Shown here piece by piece: positions 1 through 6,440 of a stretch of 6,440 bases of DNA. Every line of letters begins with the position of its first letter. The first letter of the stretch is position 1. Source of the stretch: CAYMRB01 sp964392615 (GTDB lineage Bacteria; Planctomycetota; UBA8108); NCBI GenBank assembly GCA_964392615.1, contig CAYMRB010000518.1, positions 1 to 6,440 on the forward strand, given 5' to 3'. A program made the translations under genes and the position numbers. The notes under the pieces are model-generated. The model worked only from the letters and a program-made list of their open reading frames with translations, ran no database searches and was not told where the DNA came from.

Positions 1-53
1 ACTCCGACTCCGACTCCGACTCCGACTCCGACTCCGACTCCGACTCCGACTCC
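1..53. repeat. ACTCCG hexanucleotide tandem repeat (8.8 copies)
   Basis: Eight perfect copies of ACTCCG occupy 1-48 and five bases of a ninth follow (49-53), after which the sequence turns into a C-rich stretch. The array begins at the first base of the window, so its true length is unknown. A six-base unit cannot shift a reading frame when copies are gained or lost; it would only change the length of an encoded dipeptide tract. The possible tracts are Glu-Ser on the minus strand (in the open frame described separately), and Thr-Pro or Ser-Asp on the plus strand. The copies are identical, which is what recent slippage or a short-read assembly break in a repeat would give. Confidence 0.95.
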
Positions 54-241
54 CCCACCCGCAGCACGAATTCGTCGCTCGTGCCCTGACGATCCGGATC
101 ATACATCGCGAAGGCCCGCGCCGGCGTCGACCCGGTCGTCGCGCACCTCAAGCCGGGACGGTAGCTCGGCCGGTCGGTAGTGACGAACACGTAGGACTTC
201 CCTGCCTGCAGAGCCCCCTCGCCTCTCTCGAGCCACCCTAC
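2..241 (-). CDS. Partial unidentified protein with Glu-Ser dipeptide tract, 5' end unclear
   Basis: A minus-strand frame is open from upstream of 241 to the left edge. Between 214 and 53, 45 of 54 codons end in G or C, similar to the confident genes here. The encoded peptide looks like real protein (for example GKSYVFVTTDRPSYRPG, then AFAMYDPDRQGTSDEFVLRV at about 112-56) and runs directly into (Glu-Ser)n encoded by the hexamer repeat. I do not recognise the family. The TDRPSYRPG stretch faintly recalls the MG2 segment of bacterial alpha-2-macroglobulins, but what follows does not, so this is not a call. No ATG with a ribosome binding site is visible in this frame. Upstream of about 242 protein-like sequence appears instead in a neighbouring frame (TVVWIAFDSPAGYG, 281-240), which suggests a frameshift, a decayed gene or an unusual start. 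The end coordinate is where the coding-like look fades, not a proven start. The competing plus-strand frames (Ser-Asp tract ending with TGA at 87-89, Thr-Pro tract ending with TAG at 178-180) have poorer codon use. Confidence 0.4.
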
Positions 242-332
242 CGTATCCGGCCGGCGAGTCGAACGCAATCCACACGACCGTCCGCGGCCGACATGCGTTA
301 CGCTGTACCGAGCCAACGACCCGGCTCGAACC
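242..332. other. Spacer between left-edge frame and esterase gene, no clear site
   Basis: Taken with the uncertain frame to its left, the first 346 bases hold no confident gene. This part must include the promoter of the plus-strand esterase if that gene is transcribed alone, but I see no convincing -35/-10 pair, operator repeat or riboswitch-like structure. A minus-strand frame (281-240) could encode TVVWIAFDSPAGYG and may be the displaced upstream part of the left-edge reading frame. The first plus-strand ATG of the esterase frame, at 293, lies here but has no purine-rich ribosome binding site before it. Confidence 0.4.
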
Positions 333-341
333 GAGAAAGGA
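333..341 (+). promoter_or_regulatory. Ribosome binding site of the esterase gene
   Basis: GAGAAAGGA lies five bases before the ATG at 347. It is the only purine-rich Shine-Dalgarno-like stretch near the candidate starts. It decides for the ATG at 347 over the in-frame ATG at 293, which would add 18 residues ahead of the signal peptide. Confidence 0.7.
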
Positions 342-346
342 ATGCC

Positions 347-1912
347 ATGCTGTCGATCCGACGCTGTGCTCTCGCCCTCTCCGTCACCGTTCTCGCGGGA
401 GCGATCCACACCGCCCGCGCCGACGTCCGCCTGCCCGCTCTGTTCACCGATCACATGGTGCTGCAGCGCGACGCGAAGAACAGCGTCTGGGGCCAGGCCG
501 ATGCGGGCGAGTCGGTCACGGTGTCGATCGCCGATCATTCCGCGACGACGACGGCCGATGACAAGGGTGCATGGCGCGTCAGCATCGGTGCGCTTCCCGC
601 TGGCGGTCCGCACGCGCTCACTGTGAAGGGCAAGAACACCGTCACCATCGAAGACGTGCTGGTCGGCGAGGTCTGGGTCTGCTCCGGCCAGTCGAACATG
701 GGCTGGACGGTCAACGGCTCGAGGGACGCAGCGCTCGAGATCATGACCTCGAACTACCCGCGCATCCGTCTCATCACGGTGCCGCGCGTCGGCACGCAAG
801 AACCGCAGAGCGACTTCAACGGCGCGTGGCAACTCTGCGGCCCCGAGACGGTCGGCTCGTTCACCGCCGTCGGCTATTTCTTCGGCAGCACCGTGCACCG
901 CGCGATCGATGTGCCGGTCGGCCTCATCAACTGCTCGTGGGGTGGCTCCGCGTGCGAGGCATGGGTCAGCCGCGATCGTCTGATGCCGGACGTACGCTAC
1001 GGCGACCTGCTCGAGCGTTGGGCGCAGACCGAAAAGAGCTGGGACGAAGGCAAGGTGAAGGCGCAGCACGAGGAGCGCATGGCCAAGTGGAGGGAGAAGG
1101 CCGCAGCCGCCAAGGCTGCCGGCAAGCCCGTGCCGCGCAAGCCCCGTGTGCCGCGCAATCCCCTCGGCGGCCAGCACCGACCAGCGAACCTCTACAACGG
1201 CATGCTCAAGCCGCTCCTCGGCTACGGCATCCGCGGCGCCATCTGGTACCAGGGCGAGTCGAACGCCAACCGCGCGTACCAGTACCGCCACCTGTTCCCG
1301 CTGATGATCCAGAACTGGCGCGACGACTGGGGCATCGGCGACTTCCCGTTCTACTGGGTGCAGCTCGCCGACTTCATGGCCGAGTCACCGCTGCCGAAGC
1401 CGAGCGGGTGGGCCGAGCTGCGCGAGGCGCAGACGATGACGCTGTCGCTACCGAACTCGGGGCAGGCCGTCATCATCGACATCGGCGAGGGCAACGACAT
1501 CCATCCGAAGAACAAGCAGGACGTCGGAAAGCGCCTCGCGCGCATCGCCCTCGCCCGCGACTACGGCGTGAAGATCGCGTATCAGAGCGCGCTTCTCGAC
1601 TCGCTCGAGATCACCGGCGCGAAAGCCGTGGTGACGTTGAAGGACACCAACGGCGGCCTGCGCACGGTCGACACGCGAGACGTACGCGGCTTCGCGATCG
1701 CCGGCGAGGACAAGGTCTTCGTGAACGCGCAAGCGCGGATACTCGACAAGAACCGGGTCGAGGTCTGGAGCGACGCTGTGAAGACTCCCGTCGCGGTGCG
1801 CTACGCGTGGGCCGACAACCCGGTCTGCAATCTCTACGATCGCGAGCTGCTGCCCGTGACGCCTTTCCGGACCGACGACTGGCCGGGAGTTACGGTCAAC
1901 AACACGAAGTAG
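347..1912 (+). CDS. Secreted sialate O-acetylesterase-family carbohydrate esterase
   Basis: This is an SGNH-type carbohydrate O-acetylesterase of the sialate O-acetylesterase family (SASA, formerly DUF303), 521 residues, a usual length. It should remove acetyl groups from a glycan outside the cytoplasm. Residues 1-25 form a signal peptide (MLSIRR, hydrophobic stretch, likely cleavage after HTARA). An N-terminal beta-rich segment follows (about 26-105, with the family-typical DHMVLQRD at 35-42). The catalytic domain shows GQSNM with nucleophile Ser116 (114-118), a glycine-containing block INCSWGGSACEAW (194-206), GAIWYQGESN (297-306), and the Asp-x-His pair in NDIHP (Asp384, His386). A Lys/Ala/Pro-rich, probably helical insertion at 228-272 is common in relatives from environmental bacteria. 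The C-terminal part is beta-rich. The ATG at 347 fits both the ribosome binding site and the signal peptide; the ATG at 293 does not. The gene converges on the sulfatase gene, 15 bp between stops. No sialidase or sialic-acid catabolism gene is present, so sialic acid is not necessarily the substrate; acetylated plant or algal polysaccharide is as likely. Family certain, substrate unknown. Confidence 0.93.
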   Translation: MLSIRRCALALSVTVLAGAIHTARADVRLPALFTDHMVLQRDAKNSVWGQADAGESVTVSIADHSATTTADDKGAWRVSIGALPAGGPHALTVKGKNTVTIEDVLVGEVWVCSGQSNMGWTVNGSRDAALEIMTSNYPRIRLITVPRVGTQEPQSDFNGAWQLCGPETVGSFTAVGYFFGSTVHRAIDVPVGLINCSWGGSACEAWVSRDRLMPDVRYGDLLERWAQTEKSWDEGKVKAQHEERMAKWREKAAAAKAAGKPVPRKPRVPRNPLGGQHRPANLYNGMLKPLLGYGIRGAIWYQGESNANRAYQYRHLFPLMIQNWRDDWGIGDFPFYWVQLADFMAESPLPKPSGWAELREAQTMTLSLPNSGQAVIIDIGEGNDIHPKNKQDVGKRLARIALARDYGVKIAYQSALLDSLEITGAKAVVTLKDTNGGLRTVDTRDVRGFAIAGEDKVFVNAQARILDKNRVEVWSDAVKTPVAVRYAWADNPVCNLYDRELLPVTPFRTDDWPGVTVNNTK

Positions 1913-1924
1913 GGAGCGGCTCTC

Positions 1925-1941
1925 CGATCATTTCGTGATCG
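1925..1941. other. Small inverted repeat at the convergent gene ends
   Basis: CGATCA and TGATCG (1925-1930 and 1936-1941) form a perfect 6-bp stem around a five-base loop (TTTCG), overlapping the sulfatase stop codon and lying just past the esterase stop. It could fold on transcripts of either strand and so might act in termination for both converging genes, but there is no T-tract on either side and the stem is short. A chance dyad is equally possible. Confidence 0.25.
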
Positions 1942-3472
1942 CCTGCAGCTCCGGATAGCGCTCGTCGGTGTCCCCCACAGCCGCCCGCAAGTTCCGCAAC
2001 TGAGCGCGCAGCTTCTGCAGGACGTCGGCGTACGCCGGATCGGCGATTGCGTTGCGCATCTCGTTCGGATCCTTGCGCAGGTCGTACAGCTCCCAATGGG
2101 GCGGTGTCGGCTTCTTCTTCGCTCCCGGCGCATCGAGCGGCAGACCGTAGAAGAAGATCAGCTTGTGATCGTGCGTCCGGATGCCGTAGTGCGCCGGATT
2201 GTCGTGATGCGCCATGTGCATCCAGTAACGGTAGTACGTCGCCTGCGGCCAATCGGCGGGCGTCGGCTGACCCCGAAGGATCGGCAGCGCGCTGCGCCCC
2301 TGCATGAACTCCGGCGCGTTCACGCCCGCCATCGCCAGCAGCGTCGGCGCGAAGTCGACGTTGTTGACGATCGCGTCGCTCGTCGTCCCGGCGCGGACTT
2401 GTGGCGGGTAGCGCACGATGAACGGCATGCGCAGCGACTCCTCGTACATCCAGCGCTTGTCCATGTAATCGTGCTCGCCGAGCATGAAGCCCTGGTCGGC
2501 GGTGTAGACAATCACCGTATTGTCGAGCTGCTTCGTCTTCTCGAGATACGCGACGAGGCGAGCGATGTTGTCGTCGACGCCCCGCACGCAGCGCAGAAAC
2601 TTCTTCAGGTAGCGCTGATAGGCTGCGCGCGTGTACTCCTCGGCGGACAGACCGCGATCGACGAACATGTGGTGCCCCATATTGCGCCACTTCGTGCGCG
2701 GACCGATCGACGTGCCGTACTGCGGCCGTCCCCGCGGTCCGTGCTCGCCGCGCTTCCACAGGCTTTCCGGCTCCGGGATGTCGACATCCTCCCACAGCCA
2801 ATCGTAACGCTCCGCGTTCTCGAAGTTGTCGTGCGGCGCCTTGAAGTGGTGCATCAGGAAGAACGGCTTGTCCTTCTGCTTGCGCGTGCGCAGCCACTTC
2901 AGCGAGATGTCCGTGATCACGTCGGAGGAGTGCTTCGAGCTGTAGCCGCCCGTGCGAAAGGTGTTCTTCGGCCACGGCTCCGGACCGCGCACGCGGAACA
3001 CCGGATTGAAGTAGCTTCCCTGTCCCGGCAAGACCGTGTAGAAGTCGAACGCGGCCGGCTCGGCCTTCAGGTGCCACTTGCCGACCATCGCGGTATCGTA
3101 GCCGGCCTTCTTCATCAGGAGCGCGAGGTGCTGACGCTCGGCCGGAATGGCTCCGCTCAACGTCGTGACGCCATTGCGGTGGGAGTACTGCCCCGTCATG
3201 ATCGTCGCGCGACTCGGTGTGCAGATCGAGTTCGTGCAGAACACGTTGCGCAGCAGCGCGCCCTCACGCGCCAGCCGGTCGAGCGTCGGCGTCGGGTTCA
3301 GCGCGGCGAGACGTCCGCCGTACGCGCCGATCCCGTGCGCGGCGTGGTCGTCCGACATGATGAACAGGATATTCGGCTGCTTCGGCGGAGCCGCTACGGC
3401 CCTGGTGCTCGCGAACGCCGCGACGACACAAGCGATGCAGGCTAGCAGCGAGTGGCAGCGACGATCGTTCAT
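1928..3472 (-). CDS. Secreted S1-family sulfatase (formylglycine-dependent)
   Basis: This 514-residue alkaline-phosphatase-fold sulfatase hydrolyses sulfate esters, most likely on a polysaccharide fragment in the periplasm or outside the cell. A signal peptide covers about residues 1-27 (MNDRR, then LLACIACVVAAFA, cleavage near AVA). Metal-binding Asp41-Asp42 lie in NILFIMSDDH (34-43). The signature CTPSR (84-88) contains Cys84, which must be oxidised to formylglycine by FGE or anSME; neither maturase gene is in the window. GKWHL is at 131-135, KAPHD at 211-215, and the second metal site is ADQGFMLGEH (325-334, Asp326), followed by the active-site-type Lys of MDKRWMYEESLRMP (337-350, Lys339). 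The C-terminal ELYDLRKDPNE (461-471) is usual for the family. The YTADQGFMLGEH/DKRWMYEESLRMP pattern resembles GlcNAc-6-sulfatase-like S1 subfamilies, but the subfamily and sulfate position cannot be settled by eye. The ATG at 3472 was chosen over 3511 because GAGGAA precedes it and the signal peptide then starts at once. It follows the rhamnosidase gene by 64 bp on the same strand, so co-transcription is likely. Confidence 0.95.
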   Translation of the reverse strand: MNDRRCHSLLACIACVVAAFASTRAVAAPPKQPNILFIMSDDHAAHGIGAYGGRLAALNPTPTLDRLAREGALLRNVFCTNSICTPSRATIMTGQYSHRNGVTTLSGAIPAERQHLALLMKKAGYDTAMVGKWHLKAEPAAFDFYTVLPGQGSYFNPVFRVRGPEPWPKNTFRTGGYSSKHSSDVITDISLKWLRTRKQKDKPFFLMHHFKAPHDNFENAERYDWLWEDVDIPEPESLWKRGEHGPRGRPQYGTSIGPRTKWRNMGHHMFVDRGLSAEEYTRAAYQRYLKKFLRCVRGVDDNIARLVAYLEKTKQLDNTVIVYTADQGFMLGEHDYMDKRWMYEESLRMPFIVRYPPQVRAGTTSDAIVNNVDFAPTLLAMAGVNAPEFMQGRSALPILRGQPTPADWPQATYYRYWMHMAHHDNPAHYGIRTHDHKLIFFYGLPLDAPGAKKKPTPPHWELYDLRKDPNEMRNAIADPAYADVLQKLRAQLRNLRAAVGDTDERYPELQAITK

Positions 3473-3536
3473 GGGGTATTCCTCGTTCGTTGGCAGCGGC
3501 GAACCGCACACGCATCGTCGCGGCCGCCCGTCGTGA
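3473..3536 (-). other. Rhamnosidase-sulfatase intergenic spacer (64 bp)
   Basis: This short gap separates the rhamnosidase stop from the sulfatase start on the same strand. It contains the sulfatase ribosome binding site and an 8-bp palindrome (GCGGCCGC, 3520-3527), and abuts another (GTGATCAC, 3533-3540) that overlaps the rhamnosidase stop codon. Neither is followed by a T-tract, so I see no rho-independent terminator, and I see no obvious promoter. This supports, but does not prove, one transcript for both genes. Confidence 0.5.
3479..3484 (-). promoter_or_regulatory. Ribosome binding site of the sulfatase gene
   Basis: On the minus strand GAGGAA lies six bases before the ATG whose first base is 3472. 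The alternative in-frame ATG at 3511 has only GC-rich sequence before it and would add 13 residues ahead of the signal peptide. This site therefore fixes the start and shows that the sulfatase has its own translation initiation inside the presumed operon. Confidence 0.7.
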
Positions 3537-6437
3537 TCACTTCAGCGCGGCCCGGAAGCTGTACGTGCCTCCACCGACCTCGAAAACCACGGCACCCGAA
3601 ACCGCGCGCATACCGGAGAACCCTGCGAGACCGCGACCGCTTTCCGAGACGCTCTCCGGATCGCTCGTCGGCACATGGATCTCCGCCGACGTGTTCGCCG
3701 GAATCGTCACGTCGAGCGTCAACCGTCCGTCCTTCAGCCGCCAGCTCACCGCGATCGCGCCGTGGATCGACTCGTACTCGGCCTCGACCCACGAGATCGA
3801 CTCGTGCTCCGGATTGCTGCCGGGCTTCGGCGGACGCGGCCGGATGACGAGCTTCTCGAACCCGGGGCCGTCCGTGTCGATGCCGACGAGGTAGCGGAAC
3901 ATCCACTCGCCCACGGCGCCGAACGCGTAGTGGCTGAACGAGTTCATCGCCGCGTTGCCGAAGCCGTCTTTCTTCGTGTAGCTGTTCCAACGCTCCCAGA
4001 TCGTGGTCGCGCCGTTGACGACCTCGTAGCCCCACGACGGGAAGCGACGACTCTGCGCGAGGCGCGCCGCGAGGTCGTGGTAGCCGTGCTCCGACAGCAC
4101 CGGCAGGATCGGTCGCGTGCCGAGGAAGCCGGTCGCCATGCGCACGTCATTCTTCTCGATCAACGCGACGAGACGCGCCGCCGCCGCCGCGCGGTGTTCG
4201 GCGGGCAGGATCTCGGTGAAGAGCGCGAGCGCGTACGCGGTCTGCGTATCGACCTTCAGCGTACCGTCCGCCTCGACGTAATCGGCGACGAACGCGGCGC
4301 GGACCTTGTCGAGAATGCCCTGGTACGCGGCAGCGTCCGAGGTACGACCGATCGCGGCCGCCATCTCGGCCATCAACCGCGCGGTGTAGCCGTAGTAGAT
4401 CGCGTCGATGGTCTCGATTGGCGTCTTCTCGCCCATCGCGAGCCAATCGCCCCACGGATTGCCGATCTTCTTGCCGTGACCGTCGGGACTCATCTTCGCG
4501 CGGAAGGCCATGAAGCGCTGCATCGAGTCCCAGTGCCGTTCGATGACCCGCGTGTCGCCGTAGACCTGCCAGATCGTCCACGGACAGATGATCCCCGCGT
4601 CCATCCACGCGGTGCCGAACGCCTTCTTCGCGATGCCGTGCTGCATCGGAAACGGCGCGTACGCCGGGTAGGCGCCGTTCGGGCGCTGCGACTCCTCGAG
4701 GTCGTCGAGCCACTTCGTGAAGAACGCGGCGACGTCGGCGTTGTACGACGCCGTGCGGATGTACGCCTGCGCGTCGCCGGTCCAGCCGAGGCGCTCGTCG
4801 CGCTGCGGGCAGTCCGTCGGCACCTCGAAGAAGTTGCCGCGCTGCGTCCAGACGATGTTCTCGAACAGGCGATTGAGCATATCGTCCGAGCAGCGGAACT
4901 TGCTGACGAGCCGCGTGTCGGAGTGCTGGACGACGCCGGTGATCATGCCGAGGTCCGGCTTCGTTCCTTCCGGCAGCCCGGTGACCTCGACGAATTGGAA
5001 TCCGTGGTACGTGAAGCGCGGCATCCACGTCTCGCCGTCGGGATCGCCACGCAGGATGTAGGTGTCGGTCGCTCGCGCCTTGCGGAGGTTCTCGGTCATC
5101 AGGCGCCCGTCGGGATGGAGCATCTCGCCGAAGCGCAAGCGCACCGCGGTGCCGGACGGCCCCTTCACCTTCAAGCGCACGACACCCGCGATGTTCTGTC
5201 CGAGATCGAAGATCCACACGCCTTCTGCCGGCGATGTCAACTCGGCCGGACCGATCTCCTGCGTCACGCGAACCGGCTCGGTCGAGTACGCTTGCATGCG
5301 CTTCGGCGGAACGAAGCCGAGCTCGACCTCGCGCTGCCCCGCCGTGTCGAAGAACGCCGCCTTCGTGCTGCCGTTCGCAGCTGCCGGGATCGCGGCGGCC
5401 CAGCTCGAGTCGTCGAAGCCCGGCTTGCTCCAACCCGGCATCTCGAGGCGCGCGTCGTGGGTCTCGCCCATCAGCATGTCGGCCTCGCGGATCGGACCGT
5501 CGCCGGTGATCTTCCATGACGCGTCGGTCACGATGCGCTCGATCGATCCGTCGTCGTACTCGACCTCGAGCTGCACGAGGAGCGCCGGCGTTTTGCCGTA
5601 GAAGTAGCGTCCGACGCGATTCGGTCCGTATCCGACGAGCAAGCCGAAGCCGACGTAGCCCGAGTACCAGCCTTCGGCGACGACCGCGCCGACGACGTTG
5701 TCGCCGCCGCGCAGACTGCCCGTGACGTCGAAGGCGTTGTAGTACGCCCGCTCGCGATAGTCGGACCAACCCGGCGTGAAGAACGCATCGCCGACGCGCG
5801 CGCCGTTGATCTGCAGCTCGTAGATGCCGAGAGCCGATGCGTACGCGGTCGCACGCCGCACACGCCGCTCGACGCGGAAGCCCTTGCGGAAGTGGCGCGC
5901 CGCCGGCAGGAAGAGCTCCGTGCGGCTCGTGTGAAGCGGGGCGTCGTCGCGATGGCTGATCCACGCCGCCGTCCAATCGTCGGCGCCGAGGAGCCCCATC
6001 GCGAACGTGGCCGTCTCGCTCCACGGCCACCAGCGTCCGGCGTCGTCCCGCACCCGCACCTTCCAGTAGCAGCGCAGGCGCGACACAAGCGGCATGCCGC
6101 CGTAGACGACCTGCTGTGACGCGCCGCTCGGCACTTCGCCGCTCTGCCACAGATCGCCCCGGTGAGCCGCGAGGATCTCCGGATTCGACGCTACGAGCAC
6201 CTCGTACGCCGTCTGCCGAGCCCCGCGCGCCCCGGGACCGAGCTGCCAGCCGAGGCGAGGCCGTGGCGCGTCGATGCCGAGAGGATCGACACGATACTCG
6301 CAGCGCAGGTTCGTCGCCGGAGTCGGCAGCCCCTTGCCGAATACGATCGGCACACCGGAACAGCCGGCGACCGCCATGGCGCTGACGATCACGAACGCGC
6401 CCCACCGAACCGAGGAGGTCGAAGTCTGAACGCGCAT
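3537..6437 (-). CDS. Alpha-L-rhamnosidase, GH78 type, lipoprotein
   Basis: This 966-residue enzyme should cleave terminal alpha-L-rhamnose by the inverting GH78 mechanism. The N-terminus carries a lipoprotein signal: charged start, hydrophobic stretch, lipobox VAGC with Cys26 followed by Ser, predicting anchoring to the outer membrane or cell surface. Domains in order: an N-terminal Ig-like domain (about 40-147), Bac_rhamnosid_N (about 175-380, including YELQINGARVGDAFFTPGW), a concanavalin-like Bac_rhamnosid domain (about 385-500, WIFDLGQNIAGVV at 408-420), the (alpha/alpha)6 catalytic barrel (about 505-855) and a C-terminal beta domain (about 858-960). Catalytic-site signatures are intact: TDCPQRDERLGWTGD (541-555) with presumed general acid Glu548 and Asp555, WMDAG (611-615), and NGATTIWERW (808-817) with presumed base Glu815; FSHYAFGAVGEW (834-845) is also typical. 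Length and order are normal for GH78. The ATG at 6437 is directly followed by the signal peptide, but only three upstream bases are visible, so its ribosome binding site and promoter cannot be seen. It is probably the first visible gene of an operon with the sulfatase. The exact glycan is unknown. Confidence 0.96.
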   Translation of the reverse strand: MRVQTSTSSVRWGAFVIVSAMAVAGCSGVPIVFGKGLPTPATNLRCEYRVDPLGIDAPRPRLGWQLGPGARGARQTAYEVLVASNPEILAAHRGDLWQSGEVPSGASQQVVYGGMPLVSRLRCYWKVRVRDDAGRWWPWSETATFAMGLLGADDWTAAWISHRDDAPLHTSRTELFLPAARHFRKGFRVERRVRRATAYASALGIYELQINGARVGDAFFTPGWSDYRERAYYNAFDVTGSLRGGDNVVGAVVAEGWYSGYVGFGLLVGYGPNRVGRYFYGKTPALLVQLEVEYDDGSIERIVTDASWKITGDGPIREADMLMGETHDARLEMPGWSKPGFDDSSWAAAIPAAANGSTKAAFFDTAGQREVELGFVPPKRMQAYSTEPVRVTQEIGPAELTSPAEGVWIFDLGQNIAGVVRLKVKGPSGTAVRLRFGEMLHPDGRLMTENLRKARATDTYILRGDPDGETWMPRFTYHGFQFVEVTGLPEGTKPDLGMITGVVQHSDTRLVSKFRCSDDMLNRLFENIVWTQRGNFFEVPTDCPQRDERLGWTGDAQAYIRTASYNADVAAFFTKWLDDLEESQRPNGAYPAYAPFPMQHGIAKKAFGTAWMDAGIICPWTIWQVYGDTRVIERHWDSMQRFMAFRAKMSPDGHGKKIGNPWGDWLAMGEKTPIETIDAIYYGYTARLMAEMAAAIGRTSDAAAYQGILDKVRAAFVADYVEADGTLKVDTQTAYALALFTEILPAEHRAAAAARLVALIEKNDVRMATGFLGTRPILPVLSEHGYHDLAARLAQSRRFPSWGYEVVNGATTIWERWNSYTKKDGFGNAAMNSFSHYAFGAVGEWMFRYLVGIDTDGPGFEKLVIRPRPPKPGSNPEHESISWVEAEYESIHGAIAVSWRLKDGRLTLDVTIPANTSAEIHVPTSDPESVSESGRGLAGFSGMRAVSGAVVFEVGGGTYSFRAALK

Positions 6438-6440
6438 GGT

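Noticed and set aside
1..60. CRISPR array
   Set aside because: The repeat unit is six bases with no spacers; it is a simple tandem repeat.
3..89. Possible C-terminus of a plus-strand Ser-Asp repeat protein ending at TGA 87-89
   Set aside because: The repeat reads as (Ser-Asp)n then SPTRSTNSSLVP and stop, so it cannot be excluded, but there are too few non-repeat codons to support it and the minus-strand frame has a much longer coding-like stretch.
91..100. 10-bp perfect palindrome GATCCGGATC
   Set aside because: Considered as an operator, but it is a single short GC-rich palindrome inside the coding-like minus frame, far from the esterase start, with no second copy.
571..1938. 455-residue plus-strand open frame overlapping the esterase
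   Set aside because: Arg-rich out-of-frame shadow. The esterase frame has a signal peptide, a ribosome binding site and the full SGNH motif set.
2096..3445. 449-residue plus-strand open frame antisense to the sulfatase
   Set aside because: Arg/Val/His-rich shadow. The minus-strand frame has the intact sulfatase signature and metal-binding motifs.
3433..3472. Possible lipobox (LLAC) in the sulfatase signal peptide
   Set aside because: The cysteine at residue 12 comes before most of the hydrophobic stretch and the -2 residue does not fit a lipobox. A normal signal peptidase I site near residue 27 fits better.
3675..5519. 614-residue plus-strand open frame antisense to the rhamnosidase
   Set aside because: It lies wholly within the rhamnosidase gene, is dominated by Arg, Val, His and Asp runs with no recognisable motif, and is the expected shadow of a GC-rich gene on the other strand.
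4147..6405. 752-residue minus-strand open frame overlapping the rhamnosidase
   Set aside because: Same strand in another frame, extremely Arg-rich, with no motif. The overlapping frame shows complete GH78 signatures.

Overview
The window is a stretch of a GC-rich bacterial genome. It carries three complete or nearly complete genes for secreted polysaccharide-degrading enzymes: a sialate O-acetylesterase-family esterase (+ strand, 347-1912), a formylglycine-dependent S1 sulfatase (- strand, 3472-1928) and a GH78-type alpha-L-rhamnosidase lipoprotein (- strand, 6437-3537). Each has an export signal, so the enzymes are expected outside the cytoplasm. The gene content, the high GC and the absence of SusC/SusD-like neighbours would fit a Verrucomicrobiota or Planctomycetota polysaccharide degrader. 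That placement is an inference from gene style and is not proven by any marker gene here.

Layout. Positions 1-53 are a perfect hexamer tandem repeat (ACTCCG, eight full copies plus five bases) at the very edge of the window. Leftward from about 241, the minus strand holds an open frame with strongly coding-like codon use. It reads through the repeat as a Glu-Ser dipeptide tract and leaves the window. I cannot identify it, and its 5' end looks missing or frame-disrupted. The esterase gene follows on the plus strand. It converges on the sulfatase gene with only 15 bp between the stop codons. The sulfatase gene lies 64 bp downstream of the rhamnosidase gene on the same strand, so the two probably form an operon transcribed right to left (rhamnosidase first). 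The rhamnosidase start lies three bases from the right edge, so its promoter is outside the window.

How the genes may work together. The rhamnosidase would release alpha-L-rhamnose from chain ends, the sulfatase would remove sulfate esters that block it, and the esterase would remove O-acetyl groups. This combination suggests a sulfated and/or acetylated rhamnose-containing polysaccharide (ulvan, rhamnan sulfate, or an exopolysaccharide of that kind). The substrate is an inference from gene adjacency only. No wholly new system is evident. The most unusual part of the window is the left edge, with its repeat and the orphan reading frame.
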